Source: Saliniramus fredricksonii (GTDB lineage: Bacteria > Pseudomonadota > Alphaproteobacteria > Rhizobiales > Beijerinckiaceae). Taken from it: a stretch of DNA of 64,000 nucleotides. A program made the position numbers and the translations under genes. This document shows, piece by piece, positions 44,193-53,583 of the stretch. Position 1 is the stretch's first letter; every line of letters begins with the position of its first letter. The stretch lies in contig NZ_FMBM01000002.1 of the NCBI RefSeq assembly GCF_900094735.1, forward strand, positions 2,222,501-2,286,500, read 5' to 3'. The notes under the pieces are model-generated. The model saw nothing but the letters and a program-made list of their open reading frames with translations, had not been told where the DNA came from and searched no databases.

Positions 44193-45410
44193 TTGAACAA
44201 GCGCACCGACGAGATCACCAATCCTGAAAGCACTTCACGGCCCGTCAGCGCGCGCTATCACGCGCTCGTCGCGAGCAATGCGATCGAGCGCGATCCGGCC
44301 CAGACGAGCCTGCTCGCGCGGCTCGACAAACTGGCCGTGCAACTCAATGAAAAGCGCCTCGCGCGCAAGAGCAGTGCCCTCGGCTGGCTGTTCGGGCGCC
44401 GCACCGCCGCGAGCGAACCGATAAAGGGGCTCTATGTCTGGGGCTCGGTGGGGCGCGGCAAGACCATGCTGATGGATCTTTTCTACGAGAGCCTGAGCGT
44501 GCGCCGCAAACGCCGGGCGCATTTCCACGCTTTCATGGCCGATGTCCATGGCCGCATCCACGCCTACCGGCAGGATCTCAAGGCCGGCAAGGTGAAGGGG
44601 GACGACCCGATCGAACCGGTGGCCAGGGCGCTCGCGCAGGAAGCCTATGTCTTGTGCTTCGACGAATTCACCGTCACCGACATCGCCGATGCGATGATCC
44701 TGGGGCGCCTGTTCAAGGCGCTGTTTGCGGAAAACGTCGTGGTCTTCGCAACCTCCAATGTGGAGCCGGCCCGCCTCTATGAGGGCGGGCTGAACCGCGC
44801 GCTGTTCCTGCCCTTCATCGAGATGATCCATGAGCGTATGGCCATCGTCGAACTCGATTCGCGCACCGATTTCCGGTTGGAGAAACTCGCAGGCAAGCCG
44901 GTCTGGCACGTCCCGGCCGATGATACGGCACGCGCCGCCCTCGACGACGCCTTCCGGCGCCTCACCGGCCGCAAGCGCGGCGAGCCGATGCGCGTGGCCG
45001 TGCGCGGGCACCCGCTGCAGGTCCCGCAGGCCGCCTCGGGCGTGGCGCGCTTCTCCTTCGAGGAGCTGTGCGCCCGCCCGCTCGGCGCCGCCGACTACCT
45101 CGCCATTGCGCAGGATTTCCACACGGTGATCATCGACGCGATACCGCGCATGCATCTCGAAAACCGCAACGAAGCCAAGCGCTTCATCACCCTGATCGAC
45201 GCGCTCTACGACAACCGCGTGAAGCTGCTCGCCTCCGCCGCCGCCGAGGCGCACGCGCTCTATGATGCAAGGCACGGGCGGGAGGCCTTCGAATTTGATC
45301 GTACCGTCTCGCGTCTGATCGAGATGCGCTCGCAGGATTATCTCGCGCTCGCCCATGGCCGCCCCGATTCGCGTGGCTCTGACGACACGACGGGCCTCGT
45401 CGAAACCTGA
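44193..45410 (+). CDS. zapE: Cell division protein ZapE / AFG1-like ATPase
   Basis: A 405-residue AFG1/ZapE-family ATPase. Walker A is WGSVGRGKTMLMDLFYE near residues 84-100, and Walker B is AYVLCFDEFTVTDIADAMIL. The sensor stretch VVVFATSNVEPARLYEGGLNRALFLPFI is highly conserved. In bacteria ZapE stabilises or modulates the FtsZ ring; in mitochondria the homologue acts in protein quality control. The annotated start is TTG at 44193, with no clear ribosome site and no other in-frame start nearby. The exact N-terminus is therefore uncertain. Confidence 0.92.
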   Translation: MNKRTDEITNPESTSRPVSARYHALVASNAIERDPAQTSLLARLDKLAVQLNEKRLARKSSALGWLFGRRTAASEPIKGLYVWGSVGRGKTMLMDLFYESLSVRRKRRAHFHAFMADVHGRIHAYRQDLKAGKVKGDDPIEPVARALAQEAYVLCFDEFTVTDIADAMILGRLFKALFAENVVVFATSNVEPARLYEGGLNRALFLPFIEMIHERMAIVELDSRTDFRLEKLAGKPVWHVPADDTARAALDDAFRRLTGRKRGEPMRVAVRGHPLQVPQAASGVARFSFEELCARPLGAADYLAIAQDFHTVIIDAIPRMHLENRNEAKRFITLIDALYDNRVKLLASAAAEAHALYDARHGREAFEFDRTVSRLIEMRSQDYLALAHGRPDSRGSDDTTGLVET

Positions 45411-45419
45411 AGGCCTCCC

Positions 45420-46436
45420 TCAGGCCACGCGCAGCCGCCTGCCCAGCAGCATGGCGCTCCAATCTGCCCGATTGACGATGTGGCTGAGCATGATCGAGCC
45501 GCCCATACCCGCCACGATGAGCGCGATCACGTAGAGCCATAACGGCAGACCGACATTCCAGCCAACGAGATCGACGGCCGAGAAGAACAATGGGTGCGCG
45601 AGATAGATCACGAAGGAGGCTTCATTGACCTTGCGCACCAGCAGTGGCGCGACGATCCCGAGAAGCCGCGGCATGGCAAAGAGCAGCGCGAAGCTGAAAA
45701 GCGGGATGACCCAGGCTTCCTTGGACGAGTATTCGATCGCGTGCAGAAAGGTCATGCTGACGAGCAGGACCAGGATCGCGATGAGCCAGATCGGCTGCGA
45801 AAAGGTCGCGAGCAGCCGGTTTGTGCGGATATCGGGGTAATGCCTTGCCATGAGCACGGCGAGGAAGAACAGATAGACCCAGCCCAGCGGCGCGATCCAG
45901 TGCAGATAGCCCGGGGGCGCGATATCGTACCAGCGGAAAAAACCCCACCATGCCATGCTGATCAATGATGCCGGTATCAGCCAGCGCTCGGAGGGCAGCC
46001 ATGTCCAGAGCCTGAAGCGATTATAGGCCCAGAAGAAAATATAAAACTGCATCGCCACGATTAGAAAATAGCCGTGCCAGCCGGCAAAGAGCAGATATTC
46101 GCGCAGATAGGCAATGTAACTGACCTCCAGCCCGCTGAGCGATACGCGGATATATTCGGCTGTTGAATAGATTATCCCGTAAACGAAATAGGGCAACATG
46201 ATATATTTCAGCCGCGTGACAAGGAAATCGTTCGGGACATCACGACCATAGCGCAGCGAAAACAGAAAGATCGAGATGAAAATGAAGATCGGCGTTCCGA
46301 GTGCGGAGGGAATGCGCAACAGATCAAGGGCTGTGTGCTCGAGATAATAGAGCTCGATCCGGTCGATCAGATGAAACGTGAAGACGGCCAGCGCGCCGTA
46401 GAAACGCAACCAGTAGATTTCCTCGATCCGCTTCAC
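45420..46436 (-). CDS. Acyltransferase family 3 protein
   Basis: A 338-residue integral membrane protein with about ten hydrophobic segments. The family start RIEEIYWLRFYGALAVFTFHLIDR carries the conserved RfyGalaVfxFH-like motif with its catalytic-type histidine. Such enzymes add acyl groups to surface polysaccharides or lipids. The GTG at 46436 was chosen because GGGAGGG lies just before it and the motif starts at once; the frame extends to 46499 without support. GC is lower in the middle of the gene than in its neighbours (46000-46300), a hint of separate origin. Confidence 0.85.
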   Translation of the reverse strand: MKRIEEIYWLRFYGALAVFTFHLIDRIELYYLEHTALDLLRIPSALGTPIFIFISIFLFSLRYGRDVPNDFLVTRLKYIMLPYFVYGIIYSTAEYIRVSLSGLEVSYIAYLREYLLFAGWHGYFLIVAMQFYIFFWAYNRFRLWTWLPSERWLIPASLISMAWWGFFRWYDIAPPGYLHWIAPLGWVYLFFLAVLMARHYPDIRTNRLLATFSQPIWLIAILVLLVSMTFLHAIEYSSKEAWVIPLFSFALLFAMPRLLGIVAPLLVRKVNEASFVIYLAHPLFFSAVDLVGWNVGLPLWLYVIALIVAGMGGSIMLSHIVNRADWSAMLLGRRLRVA

Positions 46437-46572
46437 GCCGCCCTCCCGACCCACAGACGCCCCAGAATTTCGGCGCAGCAACGTGAGTCTGTGCGGCAAA
46501 TGCGGAAATCTTTTGATCGTCGCAGAAATCGACCATGCCGAGATCGGTCAAGGGTCAGTCAGCCAAGAATAC

Positions 46573-46601
46573 GGGGCCGCGACACGCATCGTCCCGGCCC
46601 C
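46573..46601 (-). terminator. Possible hairpin downstream of infC
   Basis: GGGGCCG at 46573-46579 pairs with CGGCCCC at 46595-46601, and an inner GAC/GTC pairing extends the stem. On the minus strand it is followed by GTATTCTT, a weak T-rich tail. It lies 89 bases after the infC stop and before the acyltransferase gene, so it could end the infC transcript. Confidence 0.35.
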
Positions 46602-46689
46602 GAGCATCGATATCCCGAACGCGTGCCTGCCCGACCTGTTACCAGACGGGGCGGCATGACATGCATCCGTGAAACAAGCGGCACGCGCT

Positions 46690-47232
46690 TCAGCGCGGTG
46701 CCAGGATCATGATCATCTGGCGGCCTTCGAGCTGCGGCTCGAGCTCGACCTTGGCGAATTCCCGGGTCTCTTCCTTGACCCGCAACAGCAATTTCAGGCC
46801 GAGATCCTGATGCGCCATTTCGCGCCCGCGGAAGCGCAGGGTGATCTTCACCTTGTCGCCATCCTCGAAGAAACGCTTCACGTTCTTCATCTTCGTCTCG
46901 TAATCGTGCTTGTCGATACCAGGACGAAGCTTGACTTCCTTGACCTCGACCGTCTTCTGCTTCTTGCGTGCTTCAGACGCTTTCTTCTGCTGATCGAAAC
47001 GGAACTTGCCGTAATCCAGAAGCTTGCAGACCGGAGGTTCGGAATTGGGTGCGATCTCGACCAGGTCAAGGCCGACTGCCTCGGCCAGCTGGAGGGCTTC
47101 CGCAAACGGGACGACGCCACGATTCGTGCCCTCGTCATCGATCAGTTGCACCTCACGAACGCCTCGGATGTCGCGGTTGGCGCGCGGCCCGTCCTTTTGC
47201 GGGACCGGCATGGCTCTCATTGGTCGGCGAAT
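46690..47232 (-). CDS. infC: Translation initiation factor IF-3, probable AUU start
   Basis: A 180-residue IF-3 if it begins at ATT 47232. Domains are complete: N-terminal [37 protein letters not shown], linker helix, and C-terminal [34 protein letters not shown]. An AGAGGAGA ribosome site (47248-47241) lies 8 bases before the ATT. The first ATG at 47220 is four codons further on and poorly spaced. IF-3 genes in many bacteria start at AUU, which lets IF-3 repress its own synthesis, and the resulting N-terminus MRRPMRA fits alphaproteobacterial IF-3. rpmI and rplT do not follow here. Confidence 0.95.
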   Translation of the reverse strand: MRRPMRAMPVPQKDGPRANRDIRGVREVQLIDDEGTNRGVVPFAEALQLAEAVGLDLVEIAPNSEPPVCKLLDYGKFRFDQQKKASEARKKQKTVEVKEVKLRPGIDKHDYETKMKNVKRFFEDGDKVKITLRFRGREMAHQDLGLKLLLRVKEETREFAKVELEPQLEGRQMIMILAPR

Positions 47233-47390
47233 GGCTGTCTTCTCCTCTGATCGGCTTCAAGCACGAAATCCTCCCACAATCCATGCGGAAGGTCGGGCCG
47301 GAAACCCCGGTTGCATCGATGCCGGAGTGTTTGCGCAAAATCGAGGCAAGTCAAGCCATTGCCGCGCCATTCCGGATAAAACCGCATCGA

Positions 47391-47576
47391 TCATCCGCGC
47401 ACGAGCCAGATGATGGCGATACCGATGATCGCACAAACGATCCCCACCGCCCGCATCCGATCGCGCGGGCTTTGCGACGCCTCGTACATGGCGCGGCGGA
47501 TTGCGTCGGGGAAAGCGGCAAAAAGAATGCCCTCGACCGCGAGAACGAGGCCGAGGGCTGTGATCAGGTCCCACAT
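47391..47576 (-). CDS. DUF2065 family small membrane protein
   Basis: A 61-residue protein with two hydrophobic helices (residues 4-22 and 41-59) and the conserved LVLAVEGILFAAFPDAIRRAM stretch of DUF2065. It follows hflC by 18 bases, the usual position of this family. Function is unknown; it may assist the HflKC complex. Confidence 0.88.
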   Translation of the reverse strand: MWDLITALGLVLAVEGILFAAFPDAIRRAMYEASQSPRDRMRAVGIVCAIIGIAIIWLVRG

Positions 47577-47594
47577 GCGAGACGCTTGCAGGCC

Positions 47595-48608
47595 TTATTC
47601 GACGGGCGCGGCGAGCGGGCCGAGGCTCCCCGTCGCATCCGCCGCAGTCGGAGCTTGAGGAAGCGTGGGCGCTTCGCTCATCGGCCCTTCCGGATCGATC
47701 GGAAGCGGCAGATCCCGCGTCGACTGTCCGCGCCCGGCAGGACTGTCGAAGAAGCGGAAGAAGTCCGAATCGGGTGAGATCACCATCTGCGTCGTCGCGG
47801 TATCGCTCGTCATCAGGGCCTGCTCGTAGGCTTGCATCGAGCGATAGAAGGCGAAGAAGTCGGCGTCACGCCCATAGGCTTCGGCCAGGATGCGGTTACG
47901 GTCGGCGTCACCGGCACCGCGCAGCTCTTCGGCCGTACGGTTGGCTTCCGCCTCGATCACGACGACATCGCGATCGGCCCGCGCCTGGATGGCATTGGCA
48001 CGCTGGGCACCCTGTGCGCGCAGATCCGCCGCTTCACGCTCACGCTCGGTCTGCATCCGGCGGAACACCGCTTCGGAGTTCGCCGTCGGCAGATCGACGC
48101 GGGTGAGGCGCACATCGACGACTTCGATGCCCAGATCCTCCGCCTGACGGTTCACCGTCTCGGCAATACGCAGCATGAGGTCGTTTCGGCTGGTGCGAAT
48201 GATCTCCGGGAAGGAGGCATTCGCCAGTATGTTACGCATTGCGGCATTGACGAAGGAGCGTAACCGCGCATTGGCATTGGTCTGGTTGTTCACCGTCTGA
48301 TAGAAGCGCAGCGCATTGATGACCCGGTAGCGTGCAAAGGCGTCCACTTCCAGATTCTGACGGTCACTCGACAGGACCGTCTGAACCGGGATGTCGAGAT
48401 CGAGCAGCCGCTTCTCGACGGGCAGGACCACGTCGATGAACGGAGCCTTCAGGTAGAGGCCCGGATCGGTAATGACCTGACGTACGGCGCCGAAGCGCAG
48501 CACCACGGCCTGCTGGGTCTGATGCACCGTGAACAGGGAGGAGTAGAGCAGCACTGCCGCCAGACCGAGAACGATCAGGATGCCGGTGCGGATGACGGGA
48601 TTTCTCAT
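47595..48608 (-). CDS. hflC: Membrane protease modulator HflC
   Basis: A 337-residue SPFH/band 7 protein with an N-terminal membrane helix (residues 7-26). The stomatin-like domain follows: QQAVVLRFGAVRQVITDPGLYLKAPFIDVV. The coiled coil comes next (ERLVKMQTEREREAADLRAQGAQ-type region around RRMQTERE), and the C-terminal extension is disordered. With HflK it forms the large periplasmic cage that regulates FtsH. It overlaps the hflK stop by ATGA. Confidence 0.95.
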   Translation of the reverse strand: MRNPVIRTGILIVLGLAAVLLYSSLFTVHQTQQAVVLRFGAVRQVITDPGLYLKAPFIDVVLPVEKRLLDLDIPVQTVLSSDRQNLEVDAFARYRVINALRFYQTVNNQTNANARLRSFVNAAMRNILANASFPEIIRTSRNDLMLRIAETVNRQAEDLGIEVVDVRLTRVDLPTANSEAVFRRMQTEREREAADLRAQGAQRANAIQARADRDVVVIEAEANRTAEELRGAGDADRNRILAEAYGRDADFFAFYRSMQAYEQALMTSDTATTQMVISPDSDFFRFFDSPAGRGQSTRDLPLPIDPEGPMSEAPTLPQAPTAADATGSLGPLAAPVE

Positions 48609-49753
48609 TGGGAGCCTCCCTGCGCGCGGCGCTGGATTTCCGGCAGGGGCAGATACGGCACGACCGACTGCTGACCATCCCCGTTGCTCTGATCGATGAC
48701 GACCTTGTCCGTGCCCGCGAGGACACGTTCCATCGTCTCGAGGAAGAGACGCTCACGCGTCACGTCCGGCGCGTTCACATATTCGTCGAAGACCTGGGTA
48801 AAGCGTGACGCCTGACCCTGGGCATCATTGACGACCCGCTCGCGGTAACCTTCAGCTTCCTGAATGATCCGCGCGGCGCGACCACGCGCTTCCGGAACGA
48901 CCCGGCTCGCATAAGTCTCGGCCTCGTTCTGCAGGCGCACGAGATCCTGCTGCGCCGCGTTGACGTCGAAGAAGGCTTCACGCACCTGAGCCGGAGGCAC
49001 GGCGGCCTGCAGCTGCACCACGCGGATCGTGACGCCGGCGCTGTAATCCTCGAGTGTGGCCTGCATGATCTCCTGGACTTCCTGCATGATCTCGCCCTGC
49101 TCGATCGTCAGGATGGCCTGGATGTCACGGCGCCCGATCACCTCACGCATGGAGCTCTCGGCCACAGCCTTGATCGTGCCTTCCGGATTCTGGATCTCGA
49201 AGACGAACTCTTCGGCCCGGGCCGCATCGATCTGCCACTGCACGTCGAAATCGATATCGACAATATTCTCGTCACCCGTGAGCATCAGGCTCTCTTCGAG
49301 CGCGTCACGCGGACGCTGCCCTTCTGTCGCCGAGCGGTATCCGACCTCGACGCGGTTGACCTGCGTGACGTCCGGCTTGATCACCTGACCGATCGGGAAA
49401 GGCAGATTGTAGTTCAGGCCCGGCGCCGTCTGGCCGACATAGGCGCCGAAAATGAGATTGAGGCCGACCTGGTTGGGCCGAACCGTGTAGAAGCCGGTGA
49501 GCAGCCAGACGACCACGACACCGATGAGGATCAGGGCGATGCCCTTGCCTCCCATCGAGCCGCCGCCGGGCACCATGTTCTTCAGGCGATCCTGGCCTTT
49601 GCGCAGGATCTCTTCCAGATCGGGCGGGGTCTGTCCGGAGCCGCCGCCGCCTTGCGGGCCGCCTCCCCATGGGCCGCCGCCACCGCCGCCGCCGCTGCCG
49701 CGGGGACCCCAGGGCCCTCCGCCACCGCCGCTGCCTTGATTATTCCAGGGCAT
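48605..49753 (-). CDS. hflK: Membrane protease modulator HflK
   Basis: A 382-residue SPFH protein. The N-terminal 45 residues are a glycine-rich low-complexity tail, followed by DLEEILRKGQDRLKN, a membrane helix at about residues 72-88 and the family stretch TGFYTVRPNQVGLNLIFGAYVG. The EVGYRSATEG and FFDVNAAQQDLVRLQNEAETY segments are typical. It partners HflC in controlling FtsH. The degP-like protease gene that often follows hflKC in relatives is absent from this window. Confidence 0.95.
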   Translation of the reverse strand: MPWNNQGSGGGGGPWGPRGSGGGGGGGPWGGGPQGGGGSGQTPPDLEEILRKGQDRLKNMVPGGGSMGGKGIALILIGVVVVWLLTGFYTVRPNQVGLNLIFGAYVGQTAPGLNYNLPFPIGQVIKPDVTQVNRVEVGYRSATEGQRPRDALEESLMLTGDENIVDIDFDVQWQIDAARAEEFVFEIQNPEGTIKAVAESSMREVIGRRDIQAILTIEQGEIMQEVQEIMQATLEDYSAGVTIRVVQLQAAVPPAQVREAFFDVNAAQQDLVRLQNEAETYASRVVPEARGRAARIIQEAEGYRERVVNDAQGQASRFTQVFDEYVNAPDVTRERLFLETMERVLAGTDKVVIDQSNGDGQQSVVPYLPLPEIQRRAQGGSQ

Positions 49754-49885
49754 CCTACGCTTCCCTCTTCAGTGCATAATTCTTGAAACCATCGCGTTGC
49801 TCACCCGTTATCATTGCGGAAAAGCGCGCCACGTCTGCATCGGAAGTGGAGACTTCTGCCCCCAAAGTCAACCGAAACCGGGCAG

Positions 49886-50407
49886 TCAGCATCGTTCCAT
49901 ATCGATGAAAGTGAACGCGAATTCATCATCCGGGCCGGCGCCGTGGCCGGATTCAGCGATGATACGAAATTGTGTCGAATCGAAGTCGGGAAAGTGCGCA
50001 TCGCCATCAGGCATGGCGTGGACACGTGTCAGCCGAAGCGTTTGTGCGGCTGGCAGCGCCTGCGCATAGATCTGACTTCCGCCTGCCACGATGATCTCGC
50101 GCGCGCCCATTTCCTGCGCAACCGCATCGGCGCGAAGGCAGGCCGCGTCGAAAGAACGCGCGACATCGACACCATCCACCGCAAAATCCGGATCGCGCGT
50201 CATCACGATGGTGCGACGCCCGGGCAGCGGTCGCCCGATGGAATCGAAGGTCTTGCGGCCCATGATCATCGGCTTGCCGAGGGTGATCTCCTTGAAGCGC
50301 CGCAGATCGCTCCTGAGCCGCCAGATCAGGCGGTTGTCGTCGCCGATCACGCCGTTATCGGCAATTGCCGCGACGATGGTAAGCGGAAAACCTGTCTCTG
50401 TCGTCAT
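49886..50407 (-). CDS. folA: Dihydrofolate reductase
   Basis: A 173-residue DHFR that makes tetrahydrofolate with NADPH. Signatures are AAIADNGVIGDDNRLIWRLRSDL with the catalytic Asp, KPMIMGRKTFDSIGRPLPGR, and IIVAGGSQIYAQAL. The common LPW is LIW here, a change also seen in other alphaproteobacterial enzymes. The ATG at 50407 overlaps the stop of the upstream GNAT gene. With thyA it forms a thymidylate/folate unit. Confidence 0.95.
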   Translation of the reverse strand: MTTETGFPLTIVAAIADNGVIGDDNRLIWRLRSDLRRFKEITLGKPMIMGRKTFDSIGRPLPGRRTIVMTRDPDFAVDGVDVARSFDAACLRADAVAQEMGAREIIVAGGSQIYAQALPAAQTLRLTRVHAMPDGDAHFPDFDSTQFRIIAESGHGAGPDDEFAFTFIDMERC

Positions 50408-50928
50408 CCCGGCTCTCTCCCTGATATCTCCCCGCCCTTGTCGGCGAGCCGCGTGAGCGCCTCCCCCGTCAGCCGCTGCACCGTCCATTCCTCCATCGGC
50501 TGCGCCCCCAGAGCGCGATAGGTGGCGATGGCCGGGGCATTCCAGTCGAGCACCCACCATTCGAGGCGCCCGAGACCTTCTGCAACACAACGCCGTGCGA
50601 GGCTCGCCAGCAGTGCCTTGCCGATACCGCGCCCGCGCAGCCCCTCGCGCACGTAGAGATCCTCGAGCCAGATCCCGTGGCGTCCAAGAAAGGTCGAGAA
50701 ATTGTAGAAATACAAAGCGAAACCAACAGGTTCGTCATCGAGAAAAGCGAGATCGCAGAAGACGCGGGGATTGTCGCAGAACAGCGCCGCATCGATCTCC
50801 GCCTCGCCGGCCCGCAACTCATGCGCGAGCCGCTCGTATTCCGCGAGTTCGCGGATGAAGCCCGCGACGATGCCGGACTCGCCGGGGCGGGCGCGGCGGA
50901 TTGTCACGCCTGTCGATGCAGCGCTCAT
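50404..50928 (-). CDS. GNAT family N-acetyltransferase (diamine acetyltransferase-like)
   Basis: A 174-residue GCN5-type acetyltransferase. The acetyl-CoA loop is REGLRGRGIGKALLASLARR at about residues 93-112, and LEWWVLDWNAPAIATYRALGA and the early GFIRELAEYERL stretch resemble spermidine/diamine acetyltransferases. The substrate is not known. It lies between thyA and folA with short or overlapping junctions, an arrangement seen in other Hyphomicrobiales. Confidence 0.88.
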   Translation of the reverse strand: MSAASTGVTIRRARPGESGIVAGFIRELAEYERLAHELRAGEAEIDAALFCDNPRVFCDLAFLDDEPVGFALYFYNFSTFLGRHGIWLEDLYVREGLRGRGIGKALLASLARRCVAEGLGRLEWWVLDWNAPAIATYRALGAQPMEEWTVQRLTGEALTRLADKGGEISGREPG

Positions 50929-50947
50929 ATCGCCTCACCTGTGCCGC

Positions 50948-51742
50948 TCAAACCGCCACCGGGGCGCGGATCGCCGGATGCGGATCATAGCCCTCGATGG
51001 CGATATCCTCGAAACGGAAGCCGAAAATATCGCGCACCTGCGGATCGAGACGCAGGCGCGGCAGCGGACGTGGTTCGCGGGACAATTGCTCACGGGCCTG
51101 TTCGAGATGGTTCGCATAGAGATGCGCATCGCCCAAGGAATGCACGAAATCCCCTGGCTCAAGCCCCGTTACCTGCGCGACCATATGGGTGAGCAGCGCA
51201 TAGGAGGCGATATTGAAGGGCACGCCGAGAAAAACGTCAGCGGAGCGCTGGTAGAGCTGGCAGGAGAGCTTGCCACCGGCCACGTAGAACTGGAACAGGC
51301 AGTGACACGGCGCCAGCGCCATCCGGTCGAGATCGGCCGGGTTCCAGGCGCTGATCACGAGGCGGCGCGAATCGGGATTGCGGCGAATCTCGTTGATCAG
51401 CCAGCTGATCTGGTCGATGTCGGCGCCGTTCGGATTGGGCCATGAGCGCCATTGCTTGCCGTAGACCGGCCCGAGATCGCCGTTCGCGTCGGCCCACTCA
51501 TCCCAGATCGAGACGCGGTTCTCCTTGAGATAGGCGATATTCGTGTCGCCCGCCAGGAACCACAGCAATTCGTGGATGATCGAGCGCAGATGCAGCTTCT
51601 TGGTCGTGACCAGCGGAAAGCCGTCGGCGAGATCGAAGCGCATCTGGTGACCGAAAACCGAGAGCGTGCCCGTACCGGTCCGGTCACCCTTCTCAAGGCC
51701 CTCGTCGAGAATGCGGCGCAGGAGCGCGTGGTATTGCTGCAT
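50948..51742 (-). CDS. thyA: Thymidylate synthase ThyA
   Basis: A 264-residue ThyA that methylates dUMP to dTMP using methylene-tetrahydrofolate. Motifs are [20 protein letters not shown] at the N-terminus, the catalytic cysteine in [17 protein letters not shown], and [20 protein letters not shown]. Length and start are those of the family. Adjacent folA regenerates the cofactor. The gene is complete. Confidence 0.97.
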   Translation of the reverse strand: MQQYHALLRRILDEGLEKGDRTGTGTLSVFGHQMRFDLADGFPLVTTKKLHLRSIIHELLWFLAGDTNIAYLKENRVSIWDEWADANGDLGPVYGKQWRSWPNPNGADIDQISWLINEIRRNPDSRRLVISAWNPADLDRMALAPCHCLFQFYVAGGKLSCQLYQRSADVFLGVPFNIASYALLTHMVAQVTGLEPGDFVHSLGDAHLYANHLEQAREQLSREPRPLPRLRLDPQVRDIFGFRFEDIAIEGYDPHPAIRAPVAV

Positions 51743-51918
51743 GATTGTCCTCGTTCCTCCGATCTTAGCCTGCCATGCCGGCTTGGGGAGCACGCCTGCA
51801 ATCCTATCCACAAGACGTTTCCTCACGAGACACATCGCCCGGCCTGTCCGCCTTCGGGCCGAAAACGCCCTGTCGTGACGATACGGGTTGCGCAGACGCG
51901 GTGTTTTGGCCATTCGTT

Positions 51919-51966
51919 GACGAGACCCGCCAAGGGCAACCGGACGAGACCCGCCAAGGGCAACCG
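51919..51966. repeat. Perfect 24-bp tandem duplication
   Basis: The same 24 bases, beginning GACGAGACCCGCCAAGGGCA and ending ACCG, occur at 51919-51942 and again at 51943-51966 without mismatch. The duplication lies 17 bases before the methyltransferase start and about 180 bases from thyA. It covers the likely 5' untranslated region of the methyltransferase gene. Confidence 0.85.
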
Positions 51967-51982
51967 AAGGCATGCGCCGACC

Positions 51983-52849
51983 ATGATCGTCGATATCGTC
52001 TCGCTGCAGCAATTCTACCAGACCCCGCTCGGGCATGTGGCGCAGCGCTTCGTGGCGCGCACATTGGTGGATTTCATACGCGGCTCACAGGATTGCCGCA
52101 TGGTCGGGCTGGGCTACGCCGCGCCGTTCCTGCGCCCGGCCATCGCGCGCTGCGAGCGGGTGAACCTGTTCATGCCCGCGCGCCAGGGTGTATCGCACTG
52201 GCCGCCGGACGAGAAGAATCGCGCCTGTCTCGTCGAGCCGCTGGTGCTGCCGGCGGTGGACGGCGCCTATGAACGCGCGCTGGTGGCGCATCTGCTCGAG
52301 AATGTCGGCGATCCGGACGAGTTCCTGCACGAAATCTGGCGCATCCTCGCTCCCGGCGGACGTGTTGCGATCATCGTACCCAACCGGCGCGGCATCTGGG
52401 CGCGTGTCGACGCCACCCCCTTCGGCCAGGGGCGCCCTTATTCGGTTTCACAATTGGGCAGCCTGCTGCATCGCAACGGTTTCGATGCGCAGGTCTGGAA
52501 CGAGGCCCTCTACGTGCCGCCGATCTCCTCGCTGCGTTTCCTGCGCAGTGCGGGTCTGTGGGAGCGGGCGGGGCTGCGGCTGCGGGCCCCCTTCGCCGGA
52601 GTCCATATCGTCGAGGCGACGCGTCAGGATCAGCGCCCGATCCCGGTGCGGCAGCGCAGCCGGCGCCTGCGGCTCTCACCCCGCCTGTCACCGGCATCAA
52701 GCCCCGCCGGCGCACCGGTGCCGCAGCGCAGCGGCAACGCATGCCATGGGAACGCGACCGGTTCGACCCTATCTTACGGATGCGGTGGCGGGCATGACGG
52801 TGCGATCCGCCGCGCTGGCGGACCGGGAGGCGACAAGGTCGAAAGATGA
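51983..52849 (+). CDS. Class I SAM-dependent methyltransferase
   Basis: A 288-residue Rossmann-type methyltransferase-like protein. The motif region [21 protein letters not shown] is the binding loop, [31 protein letters not shown] the post-binding helices, and [19 protein letters not shown] the family strand. The target is unknown. The C-terminal 60 residues are basic, serine- and glycine-rich and probably disordered. The start at 51983 follows the 24-bp duplication. It is coupled to the next gene by ATGA, and the trio methyltransferase, VWA, DnaJ appears to be an operon. Confidence 0.85.
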   Translation: MIVDIVSLQQFYQTPLGHVAQRFVARTLVDFIRGSQDCRMVGLGYAAPFLRPAIARCERVNLFMPARQGVSHWPPDEKNRACLVEPLVLPAVDGAYERALVAHLLENVGDPDEFLHEIWRILAPGGRVAIIVPNRRGIWARVDATPFGQGRPYSVSQLGSLLHRNGFDAQVWNEALYVPPISSLRFLRSAGLWERAGLRLRAPFAGVHIVEATRQDQRPIPVRQRSRRLRLSPRLSPASSPAGAPVPQRSGNACHGNATGSTLSYGCGGGHDGAIRRAGGPGGDKVER

Positions 52850-53583
52850 GTGAAGGCAAGGCGCCCGACAGGCGCAAGCAAGACAATCGCCCGGGCCCTG
52901 CCGGCCAGTCCGGCGGCGCCGTCGACGCGTTTCTGCGGGAAGCCGGCAGCCTCGCCCCCGTTGCGGCGGGCGCCGATCAGGGTCGCCTGATCTTCGCCCT
53001 CGATGCCACGATGAGCCGGCAGCCGACCTGGGATCTGGCCTGCTCGGTCCAGGCGGGAATGTTCGACACGACGGCGCGGATCGGCGGGCTCGCCGTACAA
53101 CTCGTCTATTTCCGCGGCTTTCGCGAATGCCGGGCCTCGCGCTGGGTCTCGGATCCGCGCGCGCTCACCGAGATCATGACAGGTCTGCGCTGTCAGGGTG
53201 GTCTGACGCAGATCGAACGCGTGCTGCGCCATGTCCGCAGGGCGGCGCAGGAGCGCCGTATCGCCGCCTTCATTTACGTCGGCGACGCCATGGAGGAACA
53301 TGTCGATACGCTGTGCGCCCTCACCGGTGAGCTCGGGGTGATGGGGATCAGGGGCTTCTTCTTCCAGGAGGGCGACGATCCCGCCGCGACGGCGGCCTTC
53401 GCCGAGATGGCGCGGCTCAGCGGGGGCGCACATGAGCGATTCGATGCAGCCGCACCCGGCGCCCTCGAAGCGCTGCTGCGGGCAGCGGCCACCTATGCGG
53501 CAGGCGGCATGGGGGCGCTACAGAAGCTGGCCGAGGGCGATGCCGGTGCGCGGCGCCTGATTACGGCGATGAAGCGCTCATGA
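52846..53583 (+). CDS. VWA-like domain-containing protein
   Basis: A 245-residue protein whose core (about residues 45-200) resembles a von Willebrand A-type fold. It has the strand RLIFALDATMSRQPTW with a degenerate metal site (DATMS for DxSxS), LAVQLVYFRG, and RIAAFIYVGDAMEEH. The precise function is unknown. The start overlaps the methyltransferase stop and the stop overlaps the DnaJ-domain gene, so it is made stoichiometrically with both. There is no signal peptide. Confidence 0.8.
   Translation: MSEGKAPDRRKQDNRPGPAGQSGGAVDAFLREAGSLAPVAAGADQGRLIFALDATMSRQPTWDLACSVQAGMFDTTARIGGLAVQLVYFRGFRECRASRWVSDPRALTEIMTGLRCQGGLTQIERVLRHVRRAAQERRIAAFIYVGDAMEEHVDTLCALTGELGVMGIRGFFFQEGDDPAATAAFAEMARLSGGAHERFDAAAPGALEALLRAAATYAAGGMGALQKLAEGDAGARRLITAMKRS

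Noticed and set aside
51452-51982. Long in-frame extension of the methyltransferase antisense to thyA
   Set aside because: It runs through thyA on the opposite strand and through the 24-bp repeats; the methyltransferase fold begins at 51983.
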